Below, in pieces: positions 33,672 through 41,430 of a DNA stretch of 64,000 nt (within the stretch, counting starts at the first letter, position 1; each line of letters opens with the position of its first letter). The DNA is taken from the NCBI RefSeq assembly GCF_023612095.1, contig NZ_CP086235.1:4103501-4167500 (forward strand). The letters are read 5' to 3'. The DNA comes from Cytobacillus firmus (GTDB lineage Bacteria > Bacillota > Bacilli > Bacillales > Cytobacillaceae). Under the pieces are notes generated by a model, which saw nothing but the letters and a program-made list of their open reading frames with translations, was not told where the DNA came from and did not search any database. The translations under genes and the position numbers were made by a program.

Positions 33672-33891
33672 GGCTCTTTTCGTATAAATTGTTGTTTTTT
33701 GCCTTTCAATGTTGTCCGTTGATTTCCGCTCCAGGATGCTCGCTTTCCGCGGGGCGGGCGGTGAGCCTCCTCTACGCTGCGCGTCTGCGGGGTCTCACCT
33801 GTCCCGCTACTCCCGCTGGAGTCTCGCACCTTCCGCTACAATCAACTCAGTAAATAATATTTAATAAGCAACAAATCCTGCGAAAACAGCC
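33672..33891. mobile_element. MITE-like element, copy 2 (220 bp, with 8-bp target duplication)
   Basis: The same GGCTCTTTTCG start and CGAAAACAGCC end as copy 1 and exactly the same length. It is flanked by TTATTGAA on both sides (33664-33671 and 33892-33899). It lies between purU and the second FbpB-like gene. Confidence 0.9.
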
Positions 33892-33906
33892 TTATTGAAA
33901 GTCCTC

Positions 33907-34773
33907 TTAAAAAACAATCGTCTTATTGCCATGCACTATGACTTTGTCTTCGACGTGCCAGGCGACTGCCTGGGCGAGGACCTGCCTCTCCACATGCCTT
34001 CCGGCAATTTTGAGATCCTGTGCAGTGTGCCGGTGGTTAACCCGCTGGACATCCTGCTCAATGATCGGCCCTTCATCCAAATCATTTGTTACATAATGGG
34101 CGGTTGCCCCAATCAGCTTGACTCCGCGGTTAAACGCCCGTGCATAAGGATTGGCTCCCACGAAGGCCGGCAGAAAGCTGTGATGGATATTGATAATTCT
34201 GTTTGGATATTTGGAAATAAAGCTCGGCGAAAGAATCTGCATATATCTCGCCAGCACAATGAAATCCGCGTTTCCATCCAGCAGCTCAACCGCCTTTTGC
34301 TCAGCTTCCGCTTTAGTATCCGGCGTAATCGGAACATGATGATATGGTATTCCGAAACCCTCCACCACTTCCCTCATGTCAGGGTGATTGCTGATCACTA
34401 AGGGAATATCCACTTCAAGCTCCTTTGATTTCCAGCGCCACAGCAGCTCGAGCAGACAGTGATCCATTTTAGAAACAAATATGGCCATCCGCTTGCGCTC
34501 GCCTTTGCCGCTCAGCTTCCACTCCATAGAGTACTCCCTGGCCATTTCAGGCAGATCCTCTTTCAATTTTGAAAAGGACTCATCAAAATGATTCATATCG
34601 AATTCAATCCGCATAAAGAAGATGCCTGCCAGCGGATCGGTTGTGTGCTGGTCAAAATGCACAATGTTTGCGTTATGCTCCAGCAGAAAGTTAGAGACTG
34701 TGGAGATGATGCCTGGTCTCTCTGGACAGGATATCAGCAATGTCGCCCGGTTCGCGTTAATATTTGTATTCAT
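33907..34773 (-). CDS. purU: Formyltetrahydrofolate deformylase PurU
   Basis: A 288-residue enzyme that hydrolyses 10-formyl-THF to formate and THF, balancing one-carbon units. An N-terminal ACT domain (about 8-85, ATLLISCPERPGIIS) precedes a formyltransferase-like domain with catalytic Asn, His and Asp in the NIHHSFLPAFVGANPY and HYVTNDLDEGPIIEQ regions. A tandem glycine riboswitch and terminator precede it, which makes sense because glycine breakdown loads the one-carbon pool. Its 3' end is next to MITE copy 2. Confidence 0.94.
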   Translation of the reverse strand: MNTNINANRATLLISCPERPGIISTVSNFLLEHNANIVHFDQHTTDPLAGIFFMRIEFDMNHFDESFSKLKEDLPEMAREYSMEWKLSGKGERKRMAIFVSKMDHCLLELLWRWKSKELEVDIPLVISNHPDMREVVEGFGIPYHHVPITPDTKAEAEQKAVELLDGNADFIVLARYMQILSPSFISKYPNRIINIHHSFLPAFVGANPYARAFNRGVKLIGATAHYVTNDLDEGPIIEQDVQRVNHRHTAQDLKIAGRHVERQVLAQAVAWHVEDKVIVHGNKTIVF

Positions 34774-34803
34774 CTAGATTCCTCCAACTGCCTTGCCATC
34801 CAT

Positions 34804-34852
34804 AAAAAAAGGACAGAAAAAAGGCGGCTTCTTTATCCCCCTTCTCTGTCCT
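34804..34852 (-). terminator. Riboswitch-controlled attenuator before purU
   Basis: On the minus strand AAAGGACAG pairs with CTGTCCTTT, with a long inner part, followed by TTTTATGG. Confidence 0.8.
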
Positions 34853-35005
34853 TTTACCTGAGAGTTTGACCCCTTTGGTGTCGCATAGTCCATGCGCGCT
34901 CTCCAGAGATGCGTCCGACTGAGGTTCTGTCTACCTGAGAGATTGGCTTCAAGGGTATTTTTGAAGCTTGCTCCTTCGGTGGCTACTGTATGCTCTCTCC
35001 CGCAG
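34849..35005 (-). ncRNA. Tandem glycine riboswitch of purU
   Basis: Minus-strand aptamer 1 shows GCGGGAGAGAGC, CCACCGAAGGAGCAAGC and AATCTCTCAGGTAGACAG. Aptamer 2 shows CTCTGGAGAGC, ACACCAAAGGGG and AAACTCTCAGGTAAAAGG. This is the two-aptamer gcvT-type layout. Confidence 0.94.
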
Positions 35006-35099
35006 CCGTCATTCGCTCAATATTTTTGTTATTTTCAGAATAATATATTTTTTAACTTATGTCAATCGAACTAGCTTTCTTTCACAAAATTGCCACAAT

Positions 35100-36359
35100 T
35101 CACAGCCTGTCTTTTATAGCTGATTTACTTTGGGAAAAGAAAAGCTTGAAGACAATGTCTCCAAGCCTTTTTCTACACAGCTGCCTTCGGTTTTGGCTCC
35201 CTTTTTGCCATGCAGCCGTGATAAATAACGTAACAATCAATAATGCCAGACCGAGAACAAACGGATAGGTTATCCGTACATCGTAAAGGACACCGGCAAT
35301 CGTTGGCCCCAGAACGTTACCAATGCTCATATAAGCATTGTTCATTCCCATCGCAAATCCCTGTTCATTACCGGCCATCTTTGAGATCAGCGTGGTTAAA
35401 ACCGGGCGCAGAATGGAAGTTGCAAGGAAAATGATCAGCGAAATAACGAAGAAAAGCGCATAGCTGCCCGCAAACAGTGAGACTAGGAATCCTGACGCTG
35501 CAACAGCTAAAAAGATATTCAGTACCTTTCCTTCTCCGAATCTCCTAACCACCCGATCGACTACAAACAACTGTACAATAACACTAATGATCCCCGTTGA
35601 AGTCACCATTACCGCTATTTCCTGCGGAGTGGCAGCAAATTCATTATCCAGATAAAGCCCCAGAACTGATTCATAAGCCATTAATCCAAAGCTCATCACC
35701 AATGTAATGACTAGAGGAATAAAATAAGGCTTCTTAACAGACATTGCCAGCTTCTTGACCATTGGTTCCTCTTCTGGCATCTCTCCGGGTACGGTCTTTA
35801 ATGTGCTGCTTTCTTCGAGGAGCACAATGGAGAATAGAACAGCCACTAGAGATACAAGCGCTGAAATCAGAAATGGCATTTTCAGGCCGAAGTCTGCCAA
35901 AAACCCGCCAATCCCGGGTCCAACCACAATTCCAAGTGACATCGCAGCTGATACAAGGCCATTCCCTTTTGCACGCTGCTCCATGGTAGTAATATCAGCA
36001 ATGTAAGCAAAGATAGCCGGAATCAGCAAGGCAGCTCCAATGCCTCCAATGACACGTGAAAAGTAAAGCAGCCAAATGGAATCTACTGCATAAAAGACAA
36101 GCATAGATAATGTTAAACCAGCTAACCCGTAAATAATCATCTTTCTGCGGCCGTACTGGTCAGCCCATTTCCCCGCAATGGGAGAAAAAATCAGCTGGGC
36201 ACCCGCAAAAATAGCAATCATCAGGCCTGCTGCCGTTCCTCCCTGATTAATGGATTCCAGATAAGCCGGCAAAATCGGAATAATAATCCCAAAGCTTCCG
36301 ATTGCAATAAACATATTGATCATCAAAATGATCATCTTTTTCTTTTGATCCCCTGACAA
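35100..36359 (-). CDS. MFS multidrug efflux-type transporter (Bmr/NorA-like), C-terminus shifted
   Basis: A twelve-helix major facilitator with GKWADQYGRRK (loop 2-3) and GPGIGGFLADFG (the export motif C), a drug/proton antiporter type. TTG start with AAGGAGG upstream. As read, it ends in a basic tail that runs through a hairpin terminator at 35143-35165. If the A5 run of the coding strand (T5 at 35212-35216) had one more A, the protein would end in KPKAAV at a stop at 35173-35175, just before the hairpin. That is the more natural end. Confidence 0.85.
   Translation of the reverse strand: MSGDQKKKMIILMINMFIAIGSFGIIIPILPAYLESINQGGTAAGLMIAIFAGAQLIFSPIAGKWADQYGRRKMIIYGLAGLTLSMLVFYAVDSIWLLYFSRVIGGIGAALLIPAIFAYIADITTMEQRAKGNGLVSAAMSLGIVVGPGIGGFLADFGLKMPFLISALVSLVAVLFSIVLLEESSTLKTVPGEMPEEEPMVKKLAMSVKKPYFIPLVITLVMSFGLMAYESVLGLYLDNEFAATPQEIAVMVTSTGIISVIVQLFVVDRVVRRFGEGKVLNIFLAVAASGFLVSLFAGSYALFFVISLIIFLATSILRPVLTTLISKMAGNEQGFAMGMNNAYMSIGNVLGPTIAGVLYDVRITYPFVLGLALLIVTLFITAAWQKGSQNRRQLCRKRLGDIVFKLFFSQSKSAIKDRL
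35139..35165 (-). terminator. Terminator of the MFS gene, inside the read-through tail
   Basis: GCTTGAAGAC (35143-35152) pairs with GTCTCCAAGC (35156-35165) with one mismatch; on the minus strand TTTTCTTTT follows. Confidence 0.75.
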
Positions 36360-36459
36360 AACGGATACCCCTCCTTCTATATGTGAAAAATTTACATTGT
36401 TTTTTTCGGCACGCTAAATAGCTTATAATGAGACAGGCTGCTTTGTCAAAGGAAAAAAG

Positions 36460-36487
36460 AGAAGCTCCAGCATGTGCTGAAGCTTCT
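36460..36487. terminator. Terminator after the exported helical protein gene
   Basis: AGAAGCTCCAGCA pairs with TGCTGAAGCTTCT around TG, with one mismatch, just past the stop at 36493. A-rich sequence on its left side gives T-rich RNA on the minus strand. Confidence 0.65.
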
Positions 36488-36492
36488 TGTAG

Positions 36493-37131
36493 TTACCCTT
36501 TAAATTTGTCCGGGAATTGCTTCACAACCGCATCAGAAATGGCATCTGCCATCATAATAATATGCGACACTCCCTCATCAATCGAAACAATTCTTGCATC
36601 CCAATCCTTAACAAGACTTGCTGTCAGATCGTCTGTTACTAATTCCAAATGCTTATAGAGCAGTTTTTTCACATCTTCATTTTTCAGATTTGGATTGGCT
36701 CCGCTTAGAAAAGCAGCGATATCATCGGCATTGCGATACCATTCTTTGTTCAGCTGGTTAACCTTTGCTCCCTGTCCGCTCTTGGCTGCCTCCACAATAT
36801 CACCCGCAATGACAATATGCTCTTTAAGCAGTTCTGTCAGCTTAGCTCCTGCAGCTTCTCCGTAATAAGGCTTGATGGAATTCCCTATGTCCTCCTGATT
36901 TTTAAGCAGCCGGGCCAATACCTGCTTCTGATCCTCCGCTCCGGCTGTAGTCGCACTTGTAATATAGTTGCTTGTCCATAATACATGGTCGATCCAAAGC
37001 TTGCGGAATTCGTTTTCAAACTTTACCTCTGATTGGGTGAGACACGGTTTTTGTGCAGCTGCACTGCCCGGAGCTGCCAGCATATTCAGAGGCATGAGCA
37101 GCATTATTCCTATGATCAGTAATTTCTTCAT
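36493..37131 (-). CDS. Exported helical protein of unknown function
   Basis: A 212-residue protein with a signal peptide (LLIIGIMLLMPLNMLAAPGSAAA, probably cut near residue 26) and a mature part that is almost wholly helical. Conserved-looking stretches are LWIDHVLWTSNYITSA, IKPYYGEAAGAKLTELL, EWYRNADDIAAFLSGANP and LVKDWDARIVSIDEGVSHI. The His/Asp/Glu pattern could bind a metal or heme. I recognise this as a family seen in Bacilli but cannot give a proven function. It is monocistronic. Confidence 0.7.
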   Translation of the reverse strand: MKKLLIIGIMLLMPLNMLAAPGSAAAQKPCLTQSEVKFENEFRKLWIDHVLWTSNYITSATTAGAEDQKQVLARLLKNQEDIGNSIKPYYGEAAGAKLTELLKEHIVIAGDIVEAAKSGQGAKVNQLNKEWYRNADDIAAFLSGANPNLKNEDVKKLLYKHLELVTDDLTASLVKDWDARIVSIDEGVSHIIMMADAISDAVVKQFPDKFKG

Positions 37132-37208
37132 TTCCTTTTCTCCTTCCTGATTGAAAAAGCTTCCTTCTTATTTTGATTATCTTACGATTTTTTCATTCCA
37201 AAAAAATA

Positions 37209-37236
37209 AAGCCCGAGGCTAATGCCCCAAGCTTTT
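37209..37236. terminator. Terminator between lysC and the exported protein gene
   Basis: AAAGCCCGAGGC can pair with GCCCCAAGCTTT with mismatches; T-runs lie on both sides, so it can work both ways. Confidence 0.6.
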
Positions 37237-37256
37237 TCAATCAAACGTTTGATTGA
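37237..37256. repeat. Dispersed 20-bp palindrome, copy 4
   Basis: TCAATCAAACGTTTGATTGA immediately after the T-run of the terminator at 37209-37236 and 25 bases before MITE copy 3. Confidence 0.9.
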
Positions 37257-37281
37257 TTTGCATATACAGCCTATTTACTTT

Positions 37282-37561
37282 GGCTCTTTTCGTATAAATT
37301 GTTGTTTTTCGCTTATCAATGTTGTCCGTTGATTTCCGCTCCAGGTTGCTCGCTTTCCACGGGGCGGGCGGTGAGCCTCCTCGACGCTGCGCGTCTGTGG
37401 GGTCTCACCTGTCCCGCTACTCCCGTAGGACTTTGAATATGCTACCTTGAGTAAACACCGCACGAAGAAAATGCGAATGCATTTTCGAGGATCTCGCACC
37501 TTCCACTACAATCAACTCAGTAAATATAATATAAATAGCAACAAACTTTGCGAAAACAGCC
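37282..37561. mobile_element. MITE-like element, copy 3 (280 bp, with internal 60-bp insertion)
   Basis: Same ends as copies 1 and 2 (GGCTCTTTTCG ... CGAAAACAGCC) but 60 bases longer. The extra bases lie at about 37431-37490, after CCCGTAGGA, and include the inverted repeat GAAAATGC/GCATTTTC. The flanking octamers (TTTACTTT and TTTCTTAT) do not match, unlike the other two copies. Confidence 0.85.
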
Positions 37562-37594
37562 TTTCTTATAAACAGATTTACCTTCACAAAATGA

Positions 37595-38959
37595 TCACAC
37601 CGCTGCCACCGCAGCAAAAAACTCATTATAAAGTGCCTGTACCGCACGTACTTCATCCACTGCCTGGACGCCAAACATCATGCTCACTTCAGAGGAGCCC
37701 TGATTGATCATTTCCATATTGACTTTCGCTTTTGCGAGCGCTTTGGAGGCACGGGCCATCGTTCCGATGTTCTGGCGCATCCCCTCTCCAACCACCATAA
37801 TAAGAGAAAGACTGTGCTGGATTTTCACTTCATCTGCTTGAAGTTCATGCTGTATGCGACTCAGAATTTCCTCCTCCATCCCATCAGTAAATTGGTTTTC
37901 CCGCAGGATAATGGAGATGTCATCAATTCCTGATGGTGTATGCTCATAGCTGAGGCCATACTCTTCCAAAATGGTCAGCAGCCTCCTCCCAAAGCCGACT
38001 TCCCTGTTCATTAAGTATTTGCCGACATAAATGCTGCAGAATCCCTGATCACTGGCAATCCCGATCACAGGTCCGTTCGTCTTATCCCGCTCGTTCACAA
38101 TCCTGGTGCCGGGAGCAGACGGATTATTAGTATTTTTTATTTGCACAGGAATTCCGGCCCGAAATGCCGGGACAAGTGCTTCATCATGCAGGACAGTAAA
38201 GCCTGCATAAGAAAGCTCCCGCATTTCCCGGTATGTCAATTCTTTGATTTCTCTAGGGCTTTCTACAATAAAGGGATTTACCGAATAGACCGCATCCACA
38301 TCTGTAAAATTTTCATATAAATCCGCCTTGGCTGCACCAGCTAAAATGGAGCCTGTCACATCCGATCCGCTTCTTGAAAATGTAAAGACCCGGCCATCCC
38401 TGCAATATCCAAAGAAACCCGGAAAGATGATGATCCCGTCCTGCTCCCTTAATGCAAGCAGCCTGTCATATGCTTCAGGAAGCACTTGAGCGTTGCCGGG
38501 CTCCGGACTGACAAGCAATCCCGCTTCTTTCGGGCTCACATATTTTGCTTTTATCCCCTGTTGCTGAAAATAGGCTGCTACAAGCTTAGCGTTGTTATCT
38601 TCACCGCTCGCTTTAATCAAATCCATGAAAACTTCAGGATCATGCGTATCACTGGAAAGCCTCGCAATAAGATCCTCCCTGATGATATCTTTAATTTCCC
38701 GACCAAGCTCTAATTCATCAGCGATTTGGTCATACCGATCCAGTACAGCTTCTGCCAAATCATCTGCTGCTTCCCCTTGAATCCGTTTCTCTGCACATGC
38801 GATTAATAAATCAGTAACCTTGTCATCCTCTGAAAATCGCTTTCCAGGAGCCGAGACAACAATGATCTTCCGCTCTGGATCTGCATTTACAATATTGAAT
38901 ACCTTCTCGATTTGCTTTCCTGATGCTAAAGAAGATCCTCCGAACTTCACCACTTTCAT
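37595..38959 (-). CDS. lysC: Aspartate kinase (YclM/ThrD type)
   Basis: A 454-residue monofunctional aspartokinase, the first step of lysine, threonine and methionine synthesis. The start has KVVKFGGSSLASGKQ (kinase nucleotide loop); FTFSRSGSDVTGSILAGA and the aspartate-binding region follow; two C-terminal ACT domains carry GEGMRQNIGTMARASKAL and VNMEMINQGSSEVSMMFGV, the effector site. The length equals B. subtilis YclM (454). The ATG at 38959 with GGGAG eight bases upstream is preferred over the TTG at 38974. No lysine riboswitch is seen upstream. Confidence 0.93.
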   Translation of the reverse strand: MKVVKFGGSSLASGKQIEKVFNIVNADPERKIIVVSAPGKRFSEDDKVTDLLIACAEKRIQGEAADDLAEAVLDRYDQIADELELGREIKDIIREDLIARLSSDTHDPEVFMDLIKASGEDNNAKLVAAYFQQQGIKAKYVSPKEAGLLVSPEPGNAQVLPEAYDRLLALREQDGIIIFPGFFGYCRDGRVFTFSRSGSDVTGSILAGAAKADLYENFTDVDAVYSVNPFIVESPREIKELTYREMRELSYAGFTVLHDEALVPAFRAGIPVQIKNTNNPSAPGTRIVNERDKTNGPVIGIASDQGFCSIYVGKYLMNREVGFGRRLLTILEEYGLSYEHTPSGIDDISIILRENQFTDGMEEEILSRIQHELQADEVKIQHSLSLIMVVGEGMRQNIGTMARASKALAKAKVNMEMINQGSSEVSMMFGVQAVDEVRAVQALYNEFFAAVAAV

Positions 38960-39210
38960 CCTGACATCTCCCAATCTCTGAAAATTTAATCTTTATTTTA
39001 CTCTTATCCTCACAGAAATCAAGAGAAAATTCTACCCTACAAAAACAAATGTTCACCCTAAAAACACACTTAAATATACAAATATAATAATTTTCCTTGT
39101 TTTTTATGATTACACCGTTAAATAATATTATTTCAAGAAAATAAAAGAAAACGCTTACAATTTAAATTTAATTTGGTGAGTAACTAAAGCAAAAAATGAT
39201 AAATTTGGTG

Positions 39211-39236
39211 GTTTTCACTCTCCCAAAATAGGGTAT
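39211..39236 (+). promoter_or_regulatory. Sigma-B-like promoter of rsbY
   Basis: GTTTTC (39211-39216), 14 bases, then GGGTAT (39231-39236), against consensus GTTTAA-N12-14-GGGTAT. It is 60 bases before the rsbY start and would make a positive feedback loop. Nothing else is recognised in the 336-base gap from 38960 to 39295, which is otherwise AT-rich. Confidence 0.6.
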
Positions 39237-39295
39237 ATGTTAAGGATATTTATATAAAGAATTAAATCGTAAAAACACGGGAAGGGAAAAAGTCT

Positions 39296-40438
39296 ATGGG
39301 AATCCTAGTTGTGGACGATAATCAAGCCAACTTATTTGTAATTCAACATATATTAAAACGCGCCGGGTATAAAGAACATTTAACGTTTTCTTCTGCTAAG
39401 GATATGTTTTTGCATCTCCAGGGATATTCACCTTTTTCAGCTGATATAAAAGCAGACGTGATTCTGATGGATATAATGATGCCCGAAATGGATGGAATTG
39501 AAGCATGCCGCCGGCTTCAGCAGATTCCACATTTGAAGGATATTCCGGTGATTTTTGTAACTGCATTGGAGGACTCAAATAAAGTTGCAGAAGCTCTTGA
39601 TGCGGGCGGGACCGATTATGTAATGAAGCCCATTAATAAAACGGAGCTCCTTGCCCGCATTCGTGCTGCCTTAAGGCTTAAATATGAGAAGGACTGGCAT
39701 AAGGAGCAGGAAAATAAAATCAGAAATGAATTGGATTTATCCATGCAGGTGCAAACCAGCATGCTGAGCGAACCGATTTATCATGAACACACACTGTTAA
39801 AGGCCTCCTACCTGCCAGCCAACAAACTTGCAGGAGATATGTATTACTGGCACCAGATAGATGACCATCGCTATGCTGCCATACAGCTGGATATGATGGG
39901 CCACGGAATTTCAGCTTCTCTTGTATGCATGTTTATCTCTTCTGTTCTAAGAGATGCCATCAGAACATGCAGTGATCCTGAATACGTCATGAACGAATTA
40001 AATCGTTGGATGAATTCCCTTAACCAGCGCAATCAGCGAATTCCATATTATTTTACAGCTATTTACCTCGTCCTTAATAAAAATGACAAAACAATCGAGT
40101 ATGTAAATGCCGGACATCCAGCCGGATATGCACTTGTAGACAAAGATGAGATGGTCAGCTTATCCAGCAATATGTGTGCAGTCGGTTTTTTTGAAGATAT
40201 TACAATACAAAAAGAAACAATTCCCTATACAGACTCCATTCAGCTGCTCTTGTTTACAGACGGGGTGGAAGAAGCAGTAGAGCAGAATAATCTCAATCCA
40301 TGTGAGTATCTTCAGCGCTTCGCATCGTTTCACTGGAATGCAGCCAGAACAGCAGAGCCAATCGATATGATACTGACTAAGCAGCAGCAGGCCAGTGCTG
40401 ATGATGATATGTGTGTTGTTCTGATTCAGGCAGATTAG
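39296..40438 (+). CDS. rsbY: RsbY: response-regulator PP2C phosphatase, sigma-B activator
   Basis: A 380-residue protein with an N-terminal receiver domain (about 1-125; ILVVDDNQ, phospho-acceptor Asp in VILMDIMMPEMDG, Lys in YVMKPI) and a C-terminal PP2C/SpoIIE phosphatase domain (about 175-378; AGDMYYW, MMGHGISASLVCMF, LLFTDGVEE, DDMCVVLI). In the B. cereus group RsbY is phosphorylated by RsbK and dephosphorylates the anti-anti-sigma factor RsbV, freeing sigma-B. Here rsbM and rsbK lie next door, supporting that role; rsbV, rsbW and sigB are not in the window. Confidence 0.9.
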   Translation: MGILVVDDNQANLFVIQHILKRAGYKEHLTFSSAKDMFLHLQGYSPFSADIKADVILMDIMMPEMDGIEACRRLQQIPHLKDIPVIFVTALEDSNKVAEALDAGGTDYVMKPINKTELLARIRAALRLKYEKDWHKEQENKIRNELDLSMQVQTSMLSEPIYHEHTLLKASYLPANKLAGDMYYWHQIDDHRYAAIQLDMMGHGISASLVCMFISSVLRDAIRTCSDPEYVMNELNRWMNSLNQRNQRIPYYFTAIYLVLNKNDKTIEYVNAGHPAGYALVDKDEMVSLSSNMCAVGFFEDITIQKETIPYTDSIQLLLFTDGVEEAVEQNNLNPCEYLQRFASFHWNAARTAEPIDMILTKQQQASADDDMCVVLIQAD

Positions 40439-40460
40439 GGTCTATACATATTTTCAAAAA

Positions 40461-40501
40461 AAATGAGTGCTAATCCCCTTGAAAGGGACTGGCACTCATT
40501 T
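40461..40501. terminator. Bidirectional terminator between rsbY and rsbM
   Basis: AAATGAGTGC (40461-40470) pairs with GCACTCATTT (40492-40501), with CCCCTT/AAGGG inside and T/A-runs on both flanks. Confidence 0.85.
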
Positions 40502-40540
40502 TTATTTCAAAATAAGAACGGGTAAGGCGATTTCGCTTTT

Positions 40541-41365
40541 TTATACAAGACCCCTTTTCCTGAAAATCTTTTCCTGCAGGTTAATTTCTTCAAATACAGG
40601 CTCCTCCATCCGCAGCGCTTCCTTGCTGCCAAGCCCCAGAAAACCGCCCATGCTGAGGCTTTCATTAAATAGATTAAAAACGTGGCTTTGCAGGTCTGTA
40701 TTAAAATAAATCATTACATTGCGGCACATAATCACATGAAATTCATTAAAGGAGCCATCAGTCACCAGATTATGCTGGGCAAAAACCATTCGATCAAGCA
40801 GGGATGCATTCAGATAAGCTGCTTCACAATCGGTTGTGTAGTATTCAGAAAAGGATTTTTTTCCGCCTGCCATAATGTAATTCTTTGTATAGAGCTGCAT
40901 TTTTTGCAGCGGGATTATTCCGCTCTCTGCCTTTTTAAGCACCTTTTCATTGATGTCTGTGGCGTAAATCTTCGTTCGTTCTCCCAGTCCCTCTTCTTCC
41001 ATCAAAATAGACATGGAGTACGCTTCTTCCCCAGTCGAACAGCCTGCATGCCAAATTCTGATCTCCGGCAATTCCCTGAGCATCGGGACAACTTCATTCC
41101 GAAAAGCTTTAAAAAAAGAAGGATCCCGGAACATTTCTGTCACATTGATTGAAAAATCGCTCAGTACCTTTTGCAGATACCCCTCTTCATGTATCACCTT
41201 TTCCGTGAGGCTTGTTATGCTGGGAAGCCGATCCCTGCTTATACGATTTTGAATTCTCCTGGCAATTGATGAGCGCATATATTGCCGGAAATCATATCCG
41301 GATAAACTATATATAGCCTTTAAAAGCAATTCTATTTCTAATTCTTCCTTTTTCAATTCCTTCAT
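40541..41365 (-). CDS. rsbM: RsbM: CheR-type methyltransferase
   Basis: A 274-residue SAM-dependent protein-glutamate methyltransferase of the CheR family: an N-terminal helical domain (1-75, with RSSIARRIQNRI), a SAM-binding IRIWHAGCSTGEEAYSM and IYATDINEKVL, and VIMCRNVMIYFN. There are no chemoreceptor genes nearby. In B. cereus the same protein methylates RsbK and dampens it. It follows rsbK in the same direction after a 65-base gap that holds a GGAG...CTCC hairpin (41398-41422), so co-transcription is likely. Confidence 0.9.
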   Translation of the reverse strand: MKELKKEELEIELLLKAIYSLSGYDFRQYMRSSIARRIQNRISRDRLPSITSLTEKVIHEEGYLQKVLSDFSINVTEMFRDPSFFKAFRNEVVPMLRELPEIRIWHAGCSTGEEAYSMSILMEEEGLGERTKIYATDINEKVLKKAESGIIPLQKMQLYTKNYIMAGGKKSFSEYYTTDCEAAYLNASLLDRMVFAQHNLVTDGSFNEFHVIMCRNVMIYFNTDLQSHVFNLFNESLSMGGFLGLGSKEALRMEEPVFEEINLQEKIFRKRGLV

Positions 41366-41430
41366 TCCTCAACTTTCGAGAATAAAATGATGTTGACGGA
41401 GCCCGGATCCAGTCCGGACTCCTCTGCCAT

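Noticed and set aside
33620..33829. Protein-like frame (starts MRDSSGSSGTGETPQ) within 33620-33829
   Set aside because: It lies within the MITE-like element and recurs in the other copies; the element is explained by inverted repeats and target duplications, and the frame has no proper start site.
37275..37499. 74-residue frame resembling the one at 33620
   Set aside because: Same MITE sequence (copy 3); coding appearance is due to its GC-rich structured core.
38960..39295. Lysine riboswitch before lysC
   Set aside because: No L-box landmarks were found on the minus strand; the gap is AT-rich and carries the rsbY promoter on the other strand.
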